A stretch of DNA of 64,000 bases from Seriola aureovittata. Lineage: Eukaryota; Chordata; Actinopteri; Carangiformes; Carangidae. The notes beneath the pieces were generated by a model. It ran no database searches, was not told where the DNA came from, and saw only the letters and a program-made list of their open reading frames with translations. The position numbers and the translations under genes were made by a program. Location: assembly GCF_021018895.1 (NCBI RefSeq), contig NC_079379.1, positions 22,624,276 to 22,688,275 on the forward strand, given 5' to 3'. Of this stretch, positions 1-13,356 are shown piece by piece (positions within the stretch are counted from its first letter, which is position 1; each line of letters starts with the position of its first letter).

Positions 1-3000
1 TTAGCTTAACTTAGCAAAAAGACTGGGAACAGGGGGAACAGCTAACCTGGTGAAAATATACCAAGAAATAGTCAGGTGCATGATCTCCACGACAACCATT
101 TTAACGCTTCAGTTTTTTGTATGAATCAAACAAATGAGAGGAAACTTTAATGAGAGAACTCTTTAGACAGTGAACTGTTGTTAAGATGTACTGTATGTGC
201 ATGTTTTGTTTTCTTTATTTTAAAGGGCTGTATGTCTCTTGTGTTTGGTTTGTTTTGTGTTATTTCAGGAAATTGTTCTGAATCAAATTCAGCCCATGTA
301 GTAAATAAATAAAAAGAAAATGGCTCTGTATCCCAGTATGTTATCAAATCCAATTTTCACCAAAGAATCCCCTTTGTTGTTCGGCTCCGAGACAGCAGAG
401 CTACCTGTTACATAACCATCTAGCCTGAAGCATTGGTGAGAACTGGCCCTGGGGTCTGAGCTCTGCTGAATGTAAACTGTCCAGACTGCCCACATATTTC
501 TTCAGTTTTACCTCTGGAGCGTGAAAGCACGTACCAGCCTCCGACAGTGCAGGGTTAGACATTTACAGTGTCTGTGATCGCTTTATCTACAGTACTGAGG
601 ACTGAGGAAAACATATCAATGCATGTGTTTTATTGCATGTTGTCAGAAAAACACGTGTTTTTAATGATGTAACAATCAGCTTTATTCTCAGATGACTAAT
701 CTGTTTAGTTTAATATTTGCTTCTTCAGTTTAACAGCATCTCGTCTTCTATCTTTGTGAAGGGTCAATTTTAATGTCAAACCTTGAGACTGAGGACGTTT
801 TTTGGGAAGTAAAGTGAACACTTTCAACATACTGAACCACAAACTGCCCACAAATTCATCACCCGAGTGCGAGTGTGTGAGCGAGTGTGATAAAGAAGTG
901 CAGTAAATGCGCTGTATGCATGTGTGAGTGAATGGGTGAATGTGGCTTGTAGTGTAAAGCTGTGAGAGTTCGATATGACTGTAGAAAAGAGCGACCATTA
1001 AATACAAGGTACATTCAAATACAGCCACATACTGTAAATACACAGTAACTTACTGACAAAACTGTGACCAGTATTGTGTTTTAAATTTACAAGAATACAG
1101 TAAAGAGCTGCACATTTATTTCTAGTAATATAGTAAGAAACTAAAAATGGTTGGTTAAGTTTATTGTTTTGTTTTTTTTTAATTAAATGATCTTTAAAAG
1201 CATTAAAAGTGTTTAAAAACTACTTTAATGTTTTTCTTTTTTCTCGTATGAAGGCCTAAGTCAGTGATAAGAACTTTTATGTCGCTGCTGCCGGACCACA
1301 TGGTGTATACTTGTTTGCTATCTCAGTCTGATCGGGTGTAAAAGATTACATCCGTGGCAAAAACTAGAGCATCAAAATGGGGTAGCTGGTTACAGCAACA
1401 GGCGGTGAATCAACAAGTGATCTCTCCTCTATCAAACAGAAAAATAAGGAACTGAGCTTCTCCTGCTTTCAGTTCAGTCCTGATTGTTCAGATGTTTTTG
1501 TAAGAATAAAAAGTGCTCTGAGAACGTATTATTTGGCCTCTGAATTGTTACGGGGTCGGGTGCTGGCCACCAACATATCTGCGATTTTCTAGAGTTGGGA
1601 AAAGGTTGGGAACGGCTGGTTTAGAGGGTGATTCATGTGACAGCGACATGCTCGCATCTATAGACGTAGTTTGTATAAGAGAAAGTGTTCTCAGCCGTCT
1701 GTAGGGTGACAGGAAGAGGAGGGAAATAGCAACACCTCAGATAAGATCGTCCCCATCTGCACATTTCACTGAAATAACGTCAAAAACAGCAATTAAAAAA
1801 GCAATTCTAGCTGTTTTCCAGCTGTCCATGTAAAGTGTTTGCAGTAATTAACAGTCCTCTTCTATCCTGGAGGAAATTAGTGCACAGTGTACCAGACAGC
1901 AGAAGCTCTGGTCCACTTACAGTGACACGGACTAAATTTTGGCTCCAGCAGTTTTACTTTGCAGGCAGGACTTCATGAATGTGTGTACACATCACATGTG
2001 AAAGACTGGCCCCGTTTATATACGTAAAGTGCTGATGGTAGCAGCTGTATGATGATAAATTAGGACAAATTGTTCAAATTAAAGCTGTAGTTGCGTCTAA
2101 ACTAATAGATGAGACTCATTTGTAAAGCTCAGATTAGTGAATGATTTATCATAGGCTGTTAAGATTAGAAGTCTGACACATGAACAATACGTCTAGAACA
2201 AGCGTAATCTGTGAAACCAGGTTCAGTTCAGGCCATTTTACCGTCTGTAATTCTACAAAATATTCATTCTCTGTACAATTTACTGTTTAGTTTCAGCAGA
2301 ATTCCTTCCTGATGGTCAGTTTACCGTCAGTAAACTGGGAGGTTACACTCACATCACCACTTACTCTGTTTCTCTTCACAGTTATAAATATAGACACACG
2401 GCCTCCGATAAACACACATCGATCTTCTGAGTCTGAGGTTTTCTCTCCGTCCCTCCCTCTCTCTTTCTGTTTATCTCTTTGCAAATACACACTTCCTGTT
2501 GCTAACCACACTCGCTTGCTCAGTAACTCCATTTCCCATTTCAGGCCTTTTAACTTTTCATTTCCATCATATTCATTCATTCATCCATTTAGTCTCTCAA
2601 TCAAATCTGTTATTGTCTTTGTCTCGAGTACCGATGTGTGATGGCGCAGGGTGTGTGTGTGTAAATTACACCAATCATTTACTCTTACTTTTTAATTTAC
2701 ATTCATTTGCATTCAATAATGCACTTTTATACACAAGATGTGTCACAACGAGAGACGCACGAGAACAGATAACCTACAAGAGAAAAACTAGAACATTATA
2801 TACATTATTAACATCTACTTTACACACATTTAAGGATGGAAAACTATACTAAATACTATTCACAGCCGCATAACTAGTAACTTAAAATGTTTTGAGACAC
2901 ATTAGACAATATAAAATAAGATGTAAAAACACAAAAACATTCATAAATCAATTAAATTATACAAACCAGCGTTTTTTTTCTCTGGGTGTACAATGATAAC

Positions 3001-5880
3001 TGCAGTGTATGTGTGTTCTGTATTTAATAGGAACTAGAAGGTGAAAGGGTAAACACACGATGCACGGGGGGGGGGGGGGGGGGTCGGTTTGCCCTGGAGA
3101 CCCCGACACAGTGATCTGGTCACGTTTCTGGGTGGGTGAGGTCGTTGCAAGGTGCTTTGTTTTCTCTTCGACTGATTGGTTTTCTGCAAGTCGTACAAAC
3201 ACCTCTTTAACCTGTTCAACCTGTTTCCCCTGTAGAGTGACTCATGTTTGTTTGTACCTGCGACTGAAATGTCTTTTTTTTGTCTTAGGGAAGGTTTTCT
3301 AACTGTGAAATGACACAGAGGTATCTGAACGGCAGCCATGACGATAAGAGCTCGTCGCATGCCCTAAATGATAAGTAAAGGAGGTCAATGGTCTCTGTCT
3401 TATCTCTTTCAGATACACTGGACCTTAATTTATGAAAGGAAAGGAGATAATGCCATCCCACAATTCCTTGCAGCAGCAACAACACCTTGGCAGATGTACA
3501 GTATATGTCGAAACAACAGAGCACCCGATTTTATGCTGGTGACAGGATCCAAAACGTATGAAAATCCTTGTATGATTGTCTGAGCTCCAAATCCATGAAT
3601 ATAGATTTCTTCTTTTTTCAAACCCAATCGGGAGACATCTTGAAGCACAAACATATATAGATGCTAATTCACTAAATCCCCCATGAAAAAATTAATTTAC
3701 TCTACTTAACGAATATATTAAAAAATGAAAGGTCAAATGCCTGGAAACAGTATTTACTTATATCTGAATATAATTTACTCTGGCTCCTTGCTCACTTCCT
3801 TATTTCTATTTAATTATCATGTTAATGGCTCAGCTCTTTCTCCTTGTATATTCCTTGAATGTTATATTATTTCAATCCTATTTGTTTAGTTTTAGTTTTT
3901 ATTTTCAACAGTATCTATTTTGTTGTTACTTCCGATTAATAATTGATGAGTAAACGTTTCCTATGTATAGAATAAAAACCATAGAAATAATAGAAACCTT
4001 AGTCTAGCTGCAGTCGGATTCTCTTGACACCACAAAAGGTCTATCACGGCCCACGAGTGCACTTGCCCAGTGACTCTCCAGGATTTCCACAGAGGGGCAG
4101 TGTTTCATTTTGTTTCCACCGTGCTCGGCCATGACGGATTCACAGACTTCATGCAGTAATGCACAAATGTCATTTGATTGTTTTCGCTTCGTGAGCGGGA
4201 GAAGCAGTTTTGAAAATCGACAGGTGGATGTTTAATGAAACGTTTCATAGTTCATTCGCTGTGAAGATGTTTCCTGCTATTTATTGATAATGAAACCTGC
4301 TTTATTTTACACAGAGCCTCAGAAGCCAAGCTCTGTTCCTGTTCTGTAATAATATACCACCCCAAGTTTGAGATGTTACTCGTGCATGGTAATTTACTTG
4401 ATTAAAATATGCTTTTATTTTGAAATATGCACCATATAACCACAATATGAACTGAAATACACACACTATAGGGCCTCAAGGGAGTTTAGTTGGGTTAAGT
4501 TGTAATGACCTCCCTCTTGTCCTCAGCTATGCAAAAATTTGAAGCTTCGTGTTCTGTGCTGAAGGGAAAAGAAAATCAATATCACAATTCAACAAATTAC
4601 ACTGAATCAATGGATGGATTCATTATGAGAGTTGTACGTGTCAGGTTTTTTTTTCAGACACTCACAAGGTTTCATTTGCCTTTAATGAAAAGCAGTTAAC
4701 CCCTGGGAGCTTTTTAAGTGACATGGCGTTATGCAGGAAAGTGGTGTGTAGCTTCAAAATGACTGTTTGGGGAGTGATTTTTCTCTCTTTAATCAGGGTT
4801 TTATTTAACCAGGAACAAATACAACTTTTTAACTTCTTTACTTTTTTTTTTACACAACCCTGCTGATAAATCCACATTCTCAGATGTGTTTCTAAAAGTG
4901 CAGAATTACACCCTGACTTCATTTCTTATCTTGGTAATCACAGTCTAGGGAGCTGGACATGGAGACTTGCAGACACTTGACATTTTACTTTTCAAACCTT
5001 TGACTGAAATGGATGACACGTCACCGGGTTACAGTCCTTAAAGCAGCACATCCTCTGGCCTAATTGGGCTGGATGGCTCAGCCAGATATCGAGGTGGCAT
5101 TTGCCGGAGAATTCCCTCAGCTCCCTGATCATGAGCCCAGTGTGCCTTCGTTTATCAATGTCTGCCTGCTTTTGCTGAGTAGTTTGTTTTTGCCCTTCGC
5201 ACAATATATCACCTGTCACATCTAATAGGACGTAGTATGGAGTACACAGAGCCCCAGCGGATCCCTTGGGTTCATCTTTGTTTCCATTTCCACCATCGCC
5301 ATAGATAACTCCTTCGGTAGCTGCAGTCTCTCCACTTCCACCGCGCCGGAGAGCTCTTTGTGCTGGCACGAAAACAAATAGAGGATTTTTGCAATAAACC
5401 GCATAGAAACCCCATTAAAGCACTTGTGCTAGGATTAAATCTGGATAATAACAATAGATTAACGTTCAAACTCAAAACTTGCACTTTATTGTTGACAAAT
5501 TATTCAAGATTGGACTATAAGAATTTGGCTGAGTGTTCCCTAAAGTTTCTTAATGGATATGCTTGACTTGACTACTTGATTTGACTTAGTACACCATAGT
5601 ATACCATACCCTATAATGTACAGAATTGTTTTCTCTCCTGAAGTGGGGCCAGAGGCAGTTAAGGGTTCACTAATAGTGTTGTTAAATTGTTGTCTACACC
5701 AGTGGTTCACAGCCTGTTTAATCCCCCTTTAATGGAGGCTAATCTTGACCTGTGACTCCTCACCACTGCCTTAAAATTGACATGAGTTGTGTGCAGTTCA
5801 GTCAAAAAGTTTCTTTTGTGATTTATTTAATTACTATAATTTATTTTTACAGCTCTAATAAGTAAAAATAATTATTATAC
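1..5880. other. Intergenic region upstream of tmem222, no gene recognised
   Basis: Both strands carry only short open frames with no recognisable protein, no plausible chain of splice sites and no homology I can recall. The sequence is AT-rich single-copy-looking DNA with a poly-G tract near 3066. No tRNA-like B-box, rRNA or transposase frame was seen. A lncRNA or distal 3' UTR of a neighbouring gene cannot be excluded by eye. Confidence 0.5.
3066..3083. repeat. Poly-G/poly-C homopolymer tract
   Basis: An uninterrupted run of 18 G on the plus strand in otherwise unremarkable intergenic DNA. Length is likely polymorphic and prone to sequencing error. Confidence 0.9.
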
Positions 5881-5924
5881 AAAAAACAACCGTGCTATAT
5901 ATCCATAGATGGCTCGCACAGACC

Positions 5925-6278
5925 CCGGAAGCTGCTCCTGCTGCCAAGCAACACGAGAGTATCAAGCTAGATTGAATAAGAGAGAGGGCTTCCGGTTGAG
6001 CCTGTCAAAGTAAAAATGTATGTTCGACTAGGCATATAAAACTCCTTCGCAAATGTTATGTTTTGATTTACCCCAGATGTAAATATATATCTCCGAGTAT
6101 CAACATAGTTAGTAATGTGTACATCTCTTACTTTTTAAAAAAATCAAAGACCAAAAAGAAGACTTTTTGTGCGATTTATTTTGAAGCTAACACCACACAT
6201 TTCCCGATCCTGTTCCGTGTCTGTGGCCGACTTGACGCAGCCGCAAGTGGGACAAATGAAGTTCATTTTCCACAGCTG
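5925..6278 (+). promoter_or_regulatory. Probable tmem222 promoter and 5' UTR with paired ETS-type sites
   Basis: The stretch immediately upstream of the tmem222 start holds a CCGGAAG core at 5925-5931 and an inverted CTTCCGG at 5989-5995. These ETS/GABP-type sites are typical of TATA-less housekeeping promoters. CpG content rises toward the first exon (about 6215-6425). The transcription start is not visible; the region assignment is inference from position and motifs. Confidence 0.4.
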
Positions 6279-6945
6279 ATGATGGCGGATGTTGTTGAAA
6301 AAGACACCATGAAGAATTACCACATAGCGTCTGAGAAAATTAACCCAGACATCAGCCGCTATCCTTACTGTATTGTGTGGACACCTATCCCCGTGTTATC
6401 GTGAGTTATCGCCGCCGGTGTGCGGAGTCGCTTTTTGACCAAAAACCTCGGGACAGGGGACGAAGTGACAGCTCCACTAGCTTAGCTAGCTAGCACACGT
6501 ACAATACCATCCTGTTGCTGATTTCCTTCGAATAACACGTTATATTAAAGCGTCCTTGCTGTTAATAAGAGTCAGAGTGATGAAAACGGATTAATAGCGT
6601 TTTAAGTTTTATTGAGTTTAATTTGAAAAACAAATGTATTTCAGTGCACAACTAGACATAAAATCAGAAAGCAAATGAACATAAAAGTAAACAACAAATG
6701 TCTAAAGAAACAACTCAAAACGGGTTTTACACACTTCAAAGTTGTAGGCTCTGCTTTTTAATGTTTAAAGAGTAAATTATTAGTGTTACAAAGTTATAAT
6801 GTTCTTACCATAGTATTACTAAGATACTGTTATTGTTGTAATCCAAGTGTTGTAAACATACACACATACACATATACACAAGCTAAGGTCCCAAAATCAT
6901 ACTGTTATTTTTTTTAATTAGATTATCACAGAACAGTGGTTCTTA

Positions 6946-7010
<65 letters not shown>

Positions 7011-10000
7011 GCTCCTGCTTCCTGCTTCCTATTTATCCTCCTGCAGCGCCTCAGTCAGCACCAATACAGCAACATCAAGACTCAAGACAGCATTTCTATA
7101 ATGTCCCTGTTAAATGACCTGATTAAATGGGGGGGGGGGTCGTTGGACTCCATGTGTTGCAGAACATGAGTGTGTTAGAACTGTTGTGTGGACGTTACCA
7201 ATTTGAATTCATAAACCACACGAGAGGATGTTTTGTAAATGAGAATTGAGTGTTACTCCCTCTGTCCTTTCACGCTTTTATGTTACACATTTATTTCAGT
7301 CTTAACCTGAATCTGAAAATAAGGTTAAAGAGTGATAGAGACTTGGCCAGAGATTTTTACATGTGGTTCATCTTTTTGTGGTACTTCACAAAAATGCTTG
7401 TTTAATGTGCTAATGTTAACTCTGCATGTTTTGGGTTTTTTTTCCATTCAGATGGCTGCTTCCATTCATTGGTCACATGGGAATCTGCACTTCCACTGGA
7501 GTCATCCGGGACTTTGCTGGGCCTTACTTCGTCTCTGTGAGTTATGACCGTGGTTTTACATAAGTTGATTTTTGAGGGAATATTGGTTGCAAAATGAAGC
7601 GCAGTGCAGTGGCTCTACTCAGTGGATGAGAAGTCACGGTCAATTCACACCTTCTGTATAATTCCTCTTTAAAAAAATACAATTTTTTTTTGTTAGTAAT
7701 AGGCAAATAACGTTGTAGTGCATTACGGCCACCAACTGCAATATGGAGTATGGATTTGGAAAAGCGCATGTGTGGATTGACAGACCGACGCGGGACCTCA
7801 ATTGTTGAAAGAAGGAAACCACTTGAATGTTCCCACAACTGGAGAAAAGTCGACATGTAAACGTACCTCATGTGGATGAGCTTTTGTAGTATCAAACACT
7901 CACCGCAGAGTTTGTAACTCGCTCCTTAGAGGAGGGCAGTTACAGTCGCTTACAATAGATTGCGGTGGTAACTGCGTTTTACAGCAGGACAAACTTTTCC
8001 AAATGTCAAAAGAAGTTTCTCAAACCACTCCTGCTGCTTAGATCACTTCTTCACTCTCCATTTGTATTTTTTCAGTTTGTTTCACATTTTTTGCCCAAAA
8101 TGTGACACAACACACATTTGTTTGTGTCTCGCAACCAACGCGACCAAATATAGTTGAATCATCCATCTCATAAACACTGGACGCACACTGCACAGTTTGA
8201 GTAATAAGTCGATGAGACCGAAGACTTCACAGACACTAAAACGCTGGACAGGAAGCACTTTTCCGACTCGAAGTTATCATGGCAGCAGCTGTTTTATTTT
8301 TTTGTTGTGGCGATCACAAGATAAACATCAGAAATACACATCCATGTTAGAAATGAACCCCACCATGAAGGTGCACTTGCATGAATTTGATTGGCCACTG
8401 CAAGGCCTCGCAGGGTGGTGTTAACAGATCACAATCAGATAAGATCAAATCACCACTCAGAATATCTGATTTGATTTGGGTGGGTGGTTGTAATTCTCTG
8501 ATTTGCAAGAACCAAATGAGATGCACGACGAAGAAACGACAGACGACACTGAGATGCTTTATAGAGCCATCTTCAGGTCAACCTGCCAGTAACAAGTTCT
8601 TAAGTTTCTCCCGTAAAAATCCTTTAAAATTAATGCTATAAAATTATCTTAAATATTTTTGATTCGGCACATGACTAAGGCACAAATCCAAACTACTTTG
8701 TTTGAAAAGCTCCTTTAATCCACATAGAGGTGCTTAAACCTGGAGCTTCACAGCTTCATTTAGACTCATTCGGCCTCTTCACACAAAGTTGATGGTGAAC
8801 ACAGACAAACAGGATGTGAGGCGCATTTCCTAAATCCTTAATGCTAAACCATCTAAATTGCCACGAAATGCGTCAGAGCTCATGTGACTGTTTATCACGT
8901 CGTGAGTAACAGGTTGTTTTTGAAAATCCGACTGAAAAAGTTTGGAGCTGGTGGTTGCGTCCGGCTGCACTGAGCAGAAAACTGAATCATACATTTGTGT
9001 TGTATAAACAAAGGAATGTAAATTGAGCTCAGACGGATTAAACGTGAGCAGGGATCACATGAACTGTTTTGAAATGAGAGAAAGAAATAAACATTTTCTC
9101 TTTCTGCAGGAAGACAACATGGCTTTTGGGAGACCAACAAAGTAAGTAAATGAACATCTTTGGGATGTCGTGTTGTGACTGATTTATTTTTAGTGAACAT
9201 ACAACATACAACAGCGCAGTTACTTTTTCTCTTTGACTGTAGATACTGGATGCTTGACGTTAGCAAAGTCTACGCCAGCGGCTCCAACGCCTGGGACACA
9301 GCGGTGCACGACGCTTCAGAGGAGTACAAGCACAGGATGGTAATGAGTAGATTTGTTTACGTGTCCGTTATTCGCTTTATAAAACCAAACAGACGGAGTT
9401 GTAACTTGTACTCTTGCTTTTTTTCTCCCGAAGCACAACCTCTGCTGTGACAACTGTCACTCACATGTAGCCATGGCTCTGAATCTGATGCGATACGAAA
9501 ACAGCACCTCATGGAACATGGTCAACCTCTGCCTCCTCGCTCTGATCCATGGAAAGCATGTCAGGTAAGAAGGGGTAAACGCAGACATACAGTACATTAA
9601 CGGTCCAACTACAGTGAAGGTGGCTGAGTCGTTGGGTGAATCCAGGCTCGTCTACATGAAGGTTTCAGTCTCCTTTTTTAATTGTTTGTGTCTCGTGTGT
9701 CTGGTAGAACGGATGAGCTTTAATTTTTATCAATAGTTTTATCATATCCCACTGGCTTTTAAGGCATATTTTAAAGCCTTGAGTTTATTTTCTCCCATTT
9801 TACACATGCAGCTAAAGTAACCGTCAAAATGCTGTTGACCTACACTCAATACTGAGCCTGAACGCACCCTGCGTAGACACAGATGGAGGACTGAAGCTGT
9901 TGCTGCTTTCACTGCGAAGCCTGTGTGTCAGACATTAAATGAAAACAGACTTGCCTCAACCGAATCATAGAGAGGACTCGCTTTAAATTGATTTATTTTT

Positions 10001-11267
10001 TTACATACAGTAACAAAATCACAGGCAAGTCTGGATGCTGCACAGTCCAGTCCGGTCCAGTCCAGTCCAGTCCAGTCCGGTCCAGTCCGGTGTTATGACT
10101 GAAATGAAATAAAAACAGATAACTATGAGAGTTGAGCATGAACTTTTTAAGTGTGTTTGAGGCTGATCTCGTCGACAGTGGCAGCTTTACAATCATACTA
10201 AACACACAAACAGTCGACCAGTTAGTTTTTATGGCTGGACTGTAAAATGTGTAAAATGTTCTTGCTTCGCCTGATCGGGTCACATGACCTCAGTCCAGCT
10301 AATGAGGTGTCTCACGTACTGAAGCCCCTGAAACAAGCAAGAGGTAAAAGATTGCAGGCCTGACAGAGCGACACCAGGAAGTATCCAAAAATGTGTTGTA
10401 GAACTTGTTGTGAGAAAAACAAATTCATCTGAGTCATCCTCAGTCCAAAAATATCTGAATGTTGTCCACCTTTTTAAAAGCCGCTTTTAGCAGCAGCCCT
10501 ATGAACTCCAGCTGCTCTCGCCAGTGCAGCGATATGAAACAGGGCTAAAGCTTGTGAATGAGGTTTCTCACTGAGATCCCAGGGGCTAGAGAGGGGGGGG
10601 GGGGGGGGAGAGAAAGAGGGAGAGAGAGAGGGAGAGAGCCCTGATTCTTCCAAGTATTAACAGTATATAGGACGTTCCTGTCGAAGGCTCTTTACGGCCA
10701 CAGGAATGAACTACATATCCCAGAGGGCCTCTGGAGAGTGTTGCGTGCATGTTGAATGCTCCTGTAAACTGCAGTTATGAAACCAACTCCGCAAACAGGG
10801 TTTCAGACGAGAATTCGGACGCAGGTTTTTACAGACCAAAGAGAAGCGGAGCGACATGTAGACACACCTTGTTATTAACTAATCGAGCATCTGTACCGTA
10901 AACCTTCAGGCTTTTGATTAACGTAAAACTACGTACGTGCACAGTTTCTGTTGCATCGTACAAATCATTTCATGTCTGATTCCCCAGCGTCTCAGCGGGG
11001 GGCCAGTGGATAGTAATGTGAAAACACGTTATCATGGTTACAGCCAGTTTTTGATGACGTGTGGAGGAGGGGGGGTGTTTTACAAAAATTAGATGAGTCT
11101 TCTGTTTGTTTGTTTGTTTGTTTGTTTGTTTGTTTTTGGTCACGTTTCCTCACCCCTCTGTCTTCCTCACCTGATCCAGCTGCGCAGGCTTCCTGAAGAC
11201 GTGGCTGCCTTTCCTGATGCTGATGGGCGTCATCCTCACAGTGGCCCTGGCCCTCAACCTCCGGTGA
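6279..11267 (+). CDS. tmem222: TMEM222-like DUF778 (RTE1-family) membrane protein, six coding exons
   Basis: Coding exons are 6279-6400, 7452-7536, 9110-9141, 9243-9339, 9434-9564 and 11180-11267. All have GT-AG introns, all phases agree, and the product is 184 aa (human about 208). Exon 1 gives [14 protein letters not shown], exon 2 [20 protein letters not shown], exon 4 [18 protein letters not shown] and exon 5 a Cys/His cluster CCDNCHSH (residues 116-123). All are near-identical to remembered human TMEM222. Hydrophobic stretches lie at about residues 30-52, 138-152 and 160-183, the last forming the C-terminus. The family (DUF778) includes plant RTE1; human TMEM222 loss is linked to a neurodevelopmental disorder, and its biochemical role is unclear. 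The start is one of two adjacent ATGs (6279 or 6282); the open frame upstream to 6063 is probably 5' UTR. The N-terminus is shorter than human and the mid-introns are 0.1-1.7 kb. Confidence 0.95.
6949..7009. repeat. (GT)n dinucleotide microsatellite in tmem222 intron 1
   Basis: About 30 uninterrupted GT repeats inside the first tmem222 intron. Confidence 0.95.
10036..10092. repeat. (CCAGT)n pentanucleotide repeat in last tmem222 intron
   Basis: About ten tandem copies of CCAGT, with interspersed CCGGT variants, between tmem222 coding exons 5 and 6. Confidence 0.9.
10588..10638. repeat. Poly-G followed by purine (GA)n tract in tmem222 intron 5
   Basis: A run of 10-18 G leads into an imperfect GA-rich purine tract. 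Confidence 0.8.
11103..11136. repeat. (GTTT)n tetranucleotide repeat just before the last tmem222 exon
   Basis: About eight GTTT units lie 45 bp upstream of the acceptor at 11179, contributing to the T-rich stretch before the polypyrimidine tract. Confidence 0.9.
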
Positions 11268-11607
11268 CCTGGGAGGCAGGTTAAGGACACAGTGGAACCC
11301 CTGCAGGTCGGATGTCGGGGTTTGACCTTTTTAAACAGGGAAAAAACTAAACAAAAAAAAAAAAAAAGAAAAAAAAAAAGGGCGGGGGGCATCACACGGT
11401 GTCGAGCGAAAGTAACCGAGGAGATAAGAGACTTCTCGCCTCACGCAGAGAGCGTTGAGCAGGACTGTCCAACACACGTGTACCAACGCTGGCAGGCGCC
11501 GTTTGTGGAGAGCAGGCGGCCCGTCACTGGCATTACTCCAGCGGGCGAAGCTGGAAGTTTAAATTCAGTTATTTTGAGAGAAATTGACTGAACACCCCCC
11601 CACCACC

Positions 11608-11651
<44 letters not shown>

Positions 11652-11667
11652 GACAACGACAACAACT
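11608..11667. repeat. (CAA)n trinucleotide repeat
   Basis: About 18 CAA units with a few CGA interruptions, downstream of the tmem222 stop codon. The open frame through it (poly-Thr) is a repeat artefact. Confidence 0.9.
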
Positions 11668-12480
11668 ACCAGGACCATACAAACACACTTAATGGATTAT
11701 GATTGCTGGAAGCCTGACGGCAGGTTTCAGCCACCGCCACCTGCACAGTGTAGCAGGAAACACATCCATTGCCTTGCTTTTCAGATTTTGATGGTCTTAC
11801 TTTGTAACGGATTTGGGAGCGCAATCCCATGATTCAGTGCTTCCAAGGATGCCATGTTTTTACCAGGGAGCACAAACATGTTAAATCAATTAGATGCCTT
11901 TCTAAGGAATTTATCGCATTTCATGCTTGATCTAATGTAGCTCTTCTACGGCACTGCGCCGTAAATATGCCGGAGCAGTTTGTATTTTTGTGCATTTTCT
12001 TACTCGTATTCAGACTAACTCCGGAGGATATCAGAAAGTCTGCGTCTTCTAAAAAAAAAAAGAACAACAAAAAAAAACAAAAAAAAAAGAAATATTTTCT
12101 CAGAGAGTGCATCACACGTGACCACCTCATGGTACTACTTCAGTAGGTTTACGATCGATCGGTGTTTTCATACCTTTAACTACAGATCATCAGAGCAATG
12201 ATTGTAGCAACCTCAGTGAATGTGGCTGTGGGAAATACCTGAGAGAGAAACCGAGAGAACAGCAAAAGCAGCTCCTTTTGGTTTTTTCTGTACTCGTGCC
12301 AAATGTAGGAGAAAACGCGAGACCAACTCAAACTGTGTCCTTGAATATGGAACTTGCTCTTCGGTGGAACAGCCCAAAGTTACGTTGATGTCAGAGTTAT
12401 GACACCTGGTGTACTCGTTTTGTTTTTCATCACTAATTGTGAGTCTTAAGGGAAGAAGCAAGTGCCAGTGCCTAAAAACG

Positions 12481-12482
<2 letters not shown>

Positions 12483-12527
<45 letters not shown>
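12483..12527. repeat. (CT)n microsatellite
   Basis: About 22 uninterrupted CT units in the region downstream of tmem222. Confidence 0.95.
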
Positions 12528-13283
12528 ATCCTTTATGTGTTATATTTTCAGTTGTTTTTGATGCGTTAAAAAAAAAAAAAAAAAAAAAAAACGTTAATTC
12601 CACATGATGGTTGGCACTCGAAAATCCGTTGCCATGGCTTTCGTTGAGTAGATTCAAATCCCCTCATTGTTTGCAATCAAACAGAAAAAAGTGTCGGGCC
12701 CTCTTCTTTGTCCACGGTGCTGCCAGAAGCAGCAGGTAGCCAGGATCCTCAGGTTTTTCACGCTCTCGCCAACCCCTGCTGAATATCCCCAGCCCCCCCC
12801 CACCACCACCAACACCAACACCAACACCCTGTAGCGCCTGATCAGCGTCGCTCCTGCTGTTTTCCACCTCTGCAGATCAGATTCGAAGGTCACTGTGAAA
12901 TGTCAGCGCTGTCTCACAAAGCTTTTGACACGTACCGGCCAACATCCTGCAATAATCCAAAGTAGATCATTTATAGTGTGTGAGCGTCTCGACCCAAATC
13001 ACGTGTGTTCTCTGTAGTGAGGGTTTGATGCTAGCTAGGGCTAACACAGTGCCAGTTTTCTACACTGTGCTCTCCTCATTGAGCTTCAGTTGGAAGCAGA
13101 TGTTCTCCGGCCTCTTGTGCGTCTTTCACCCATGTTGCCTGTAAATATTTGAACACACATTATACTGTACACCAGGTGCTCTTTATATACTTTGCAAACT
13201 TGATCGCTCACTACGGATTTATCCTTTGAATAATTTACAGCGTCATTTTTGTTTCTGCATATCATCTCTGCTCTGCAGCGAGT

Positions 13284-13293
13284 TTGTGTGTGC

Positions 13294-13352
<59 letters not shown>
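13284..13352. repeat. (GT)n microsatellite, interrupted
   Basis: A GT tract with GC and TT interruptions, flanked by further TGCATG-type alternating purine-pyrimidine sequence up to about 13430. Confidence 0.9.

Positions 13353-13356
<4 letters not shown>

Noticed and set aside
289..495. Minus-strand 68-aa frame near the window start as a terminal exon of a neighbouring gene
   Set aside because: A possible donor-like site exists near 400, but there is no homology and no partner exon in the window.
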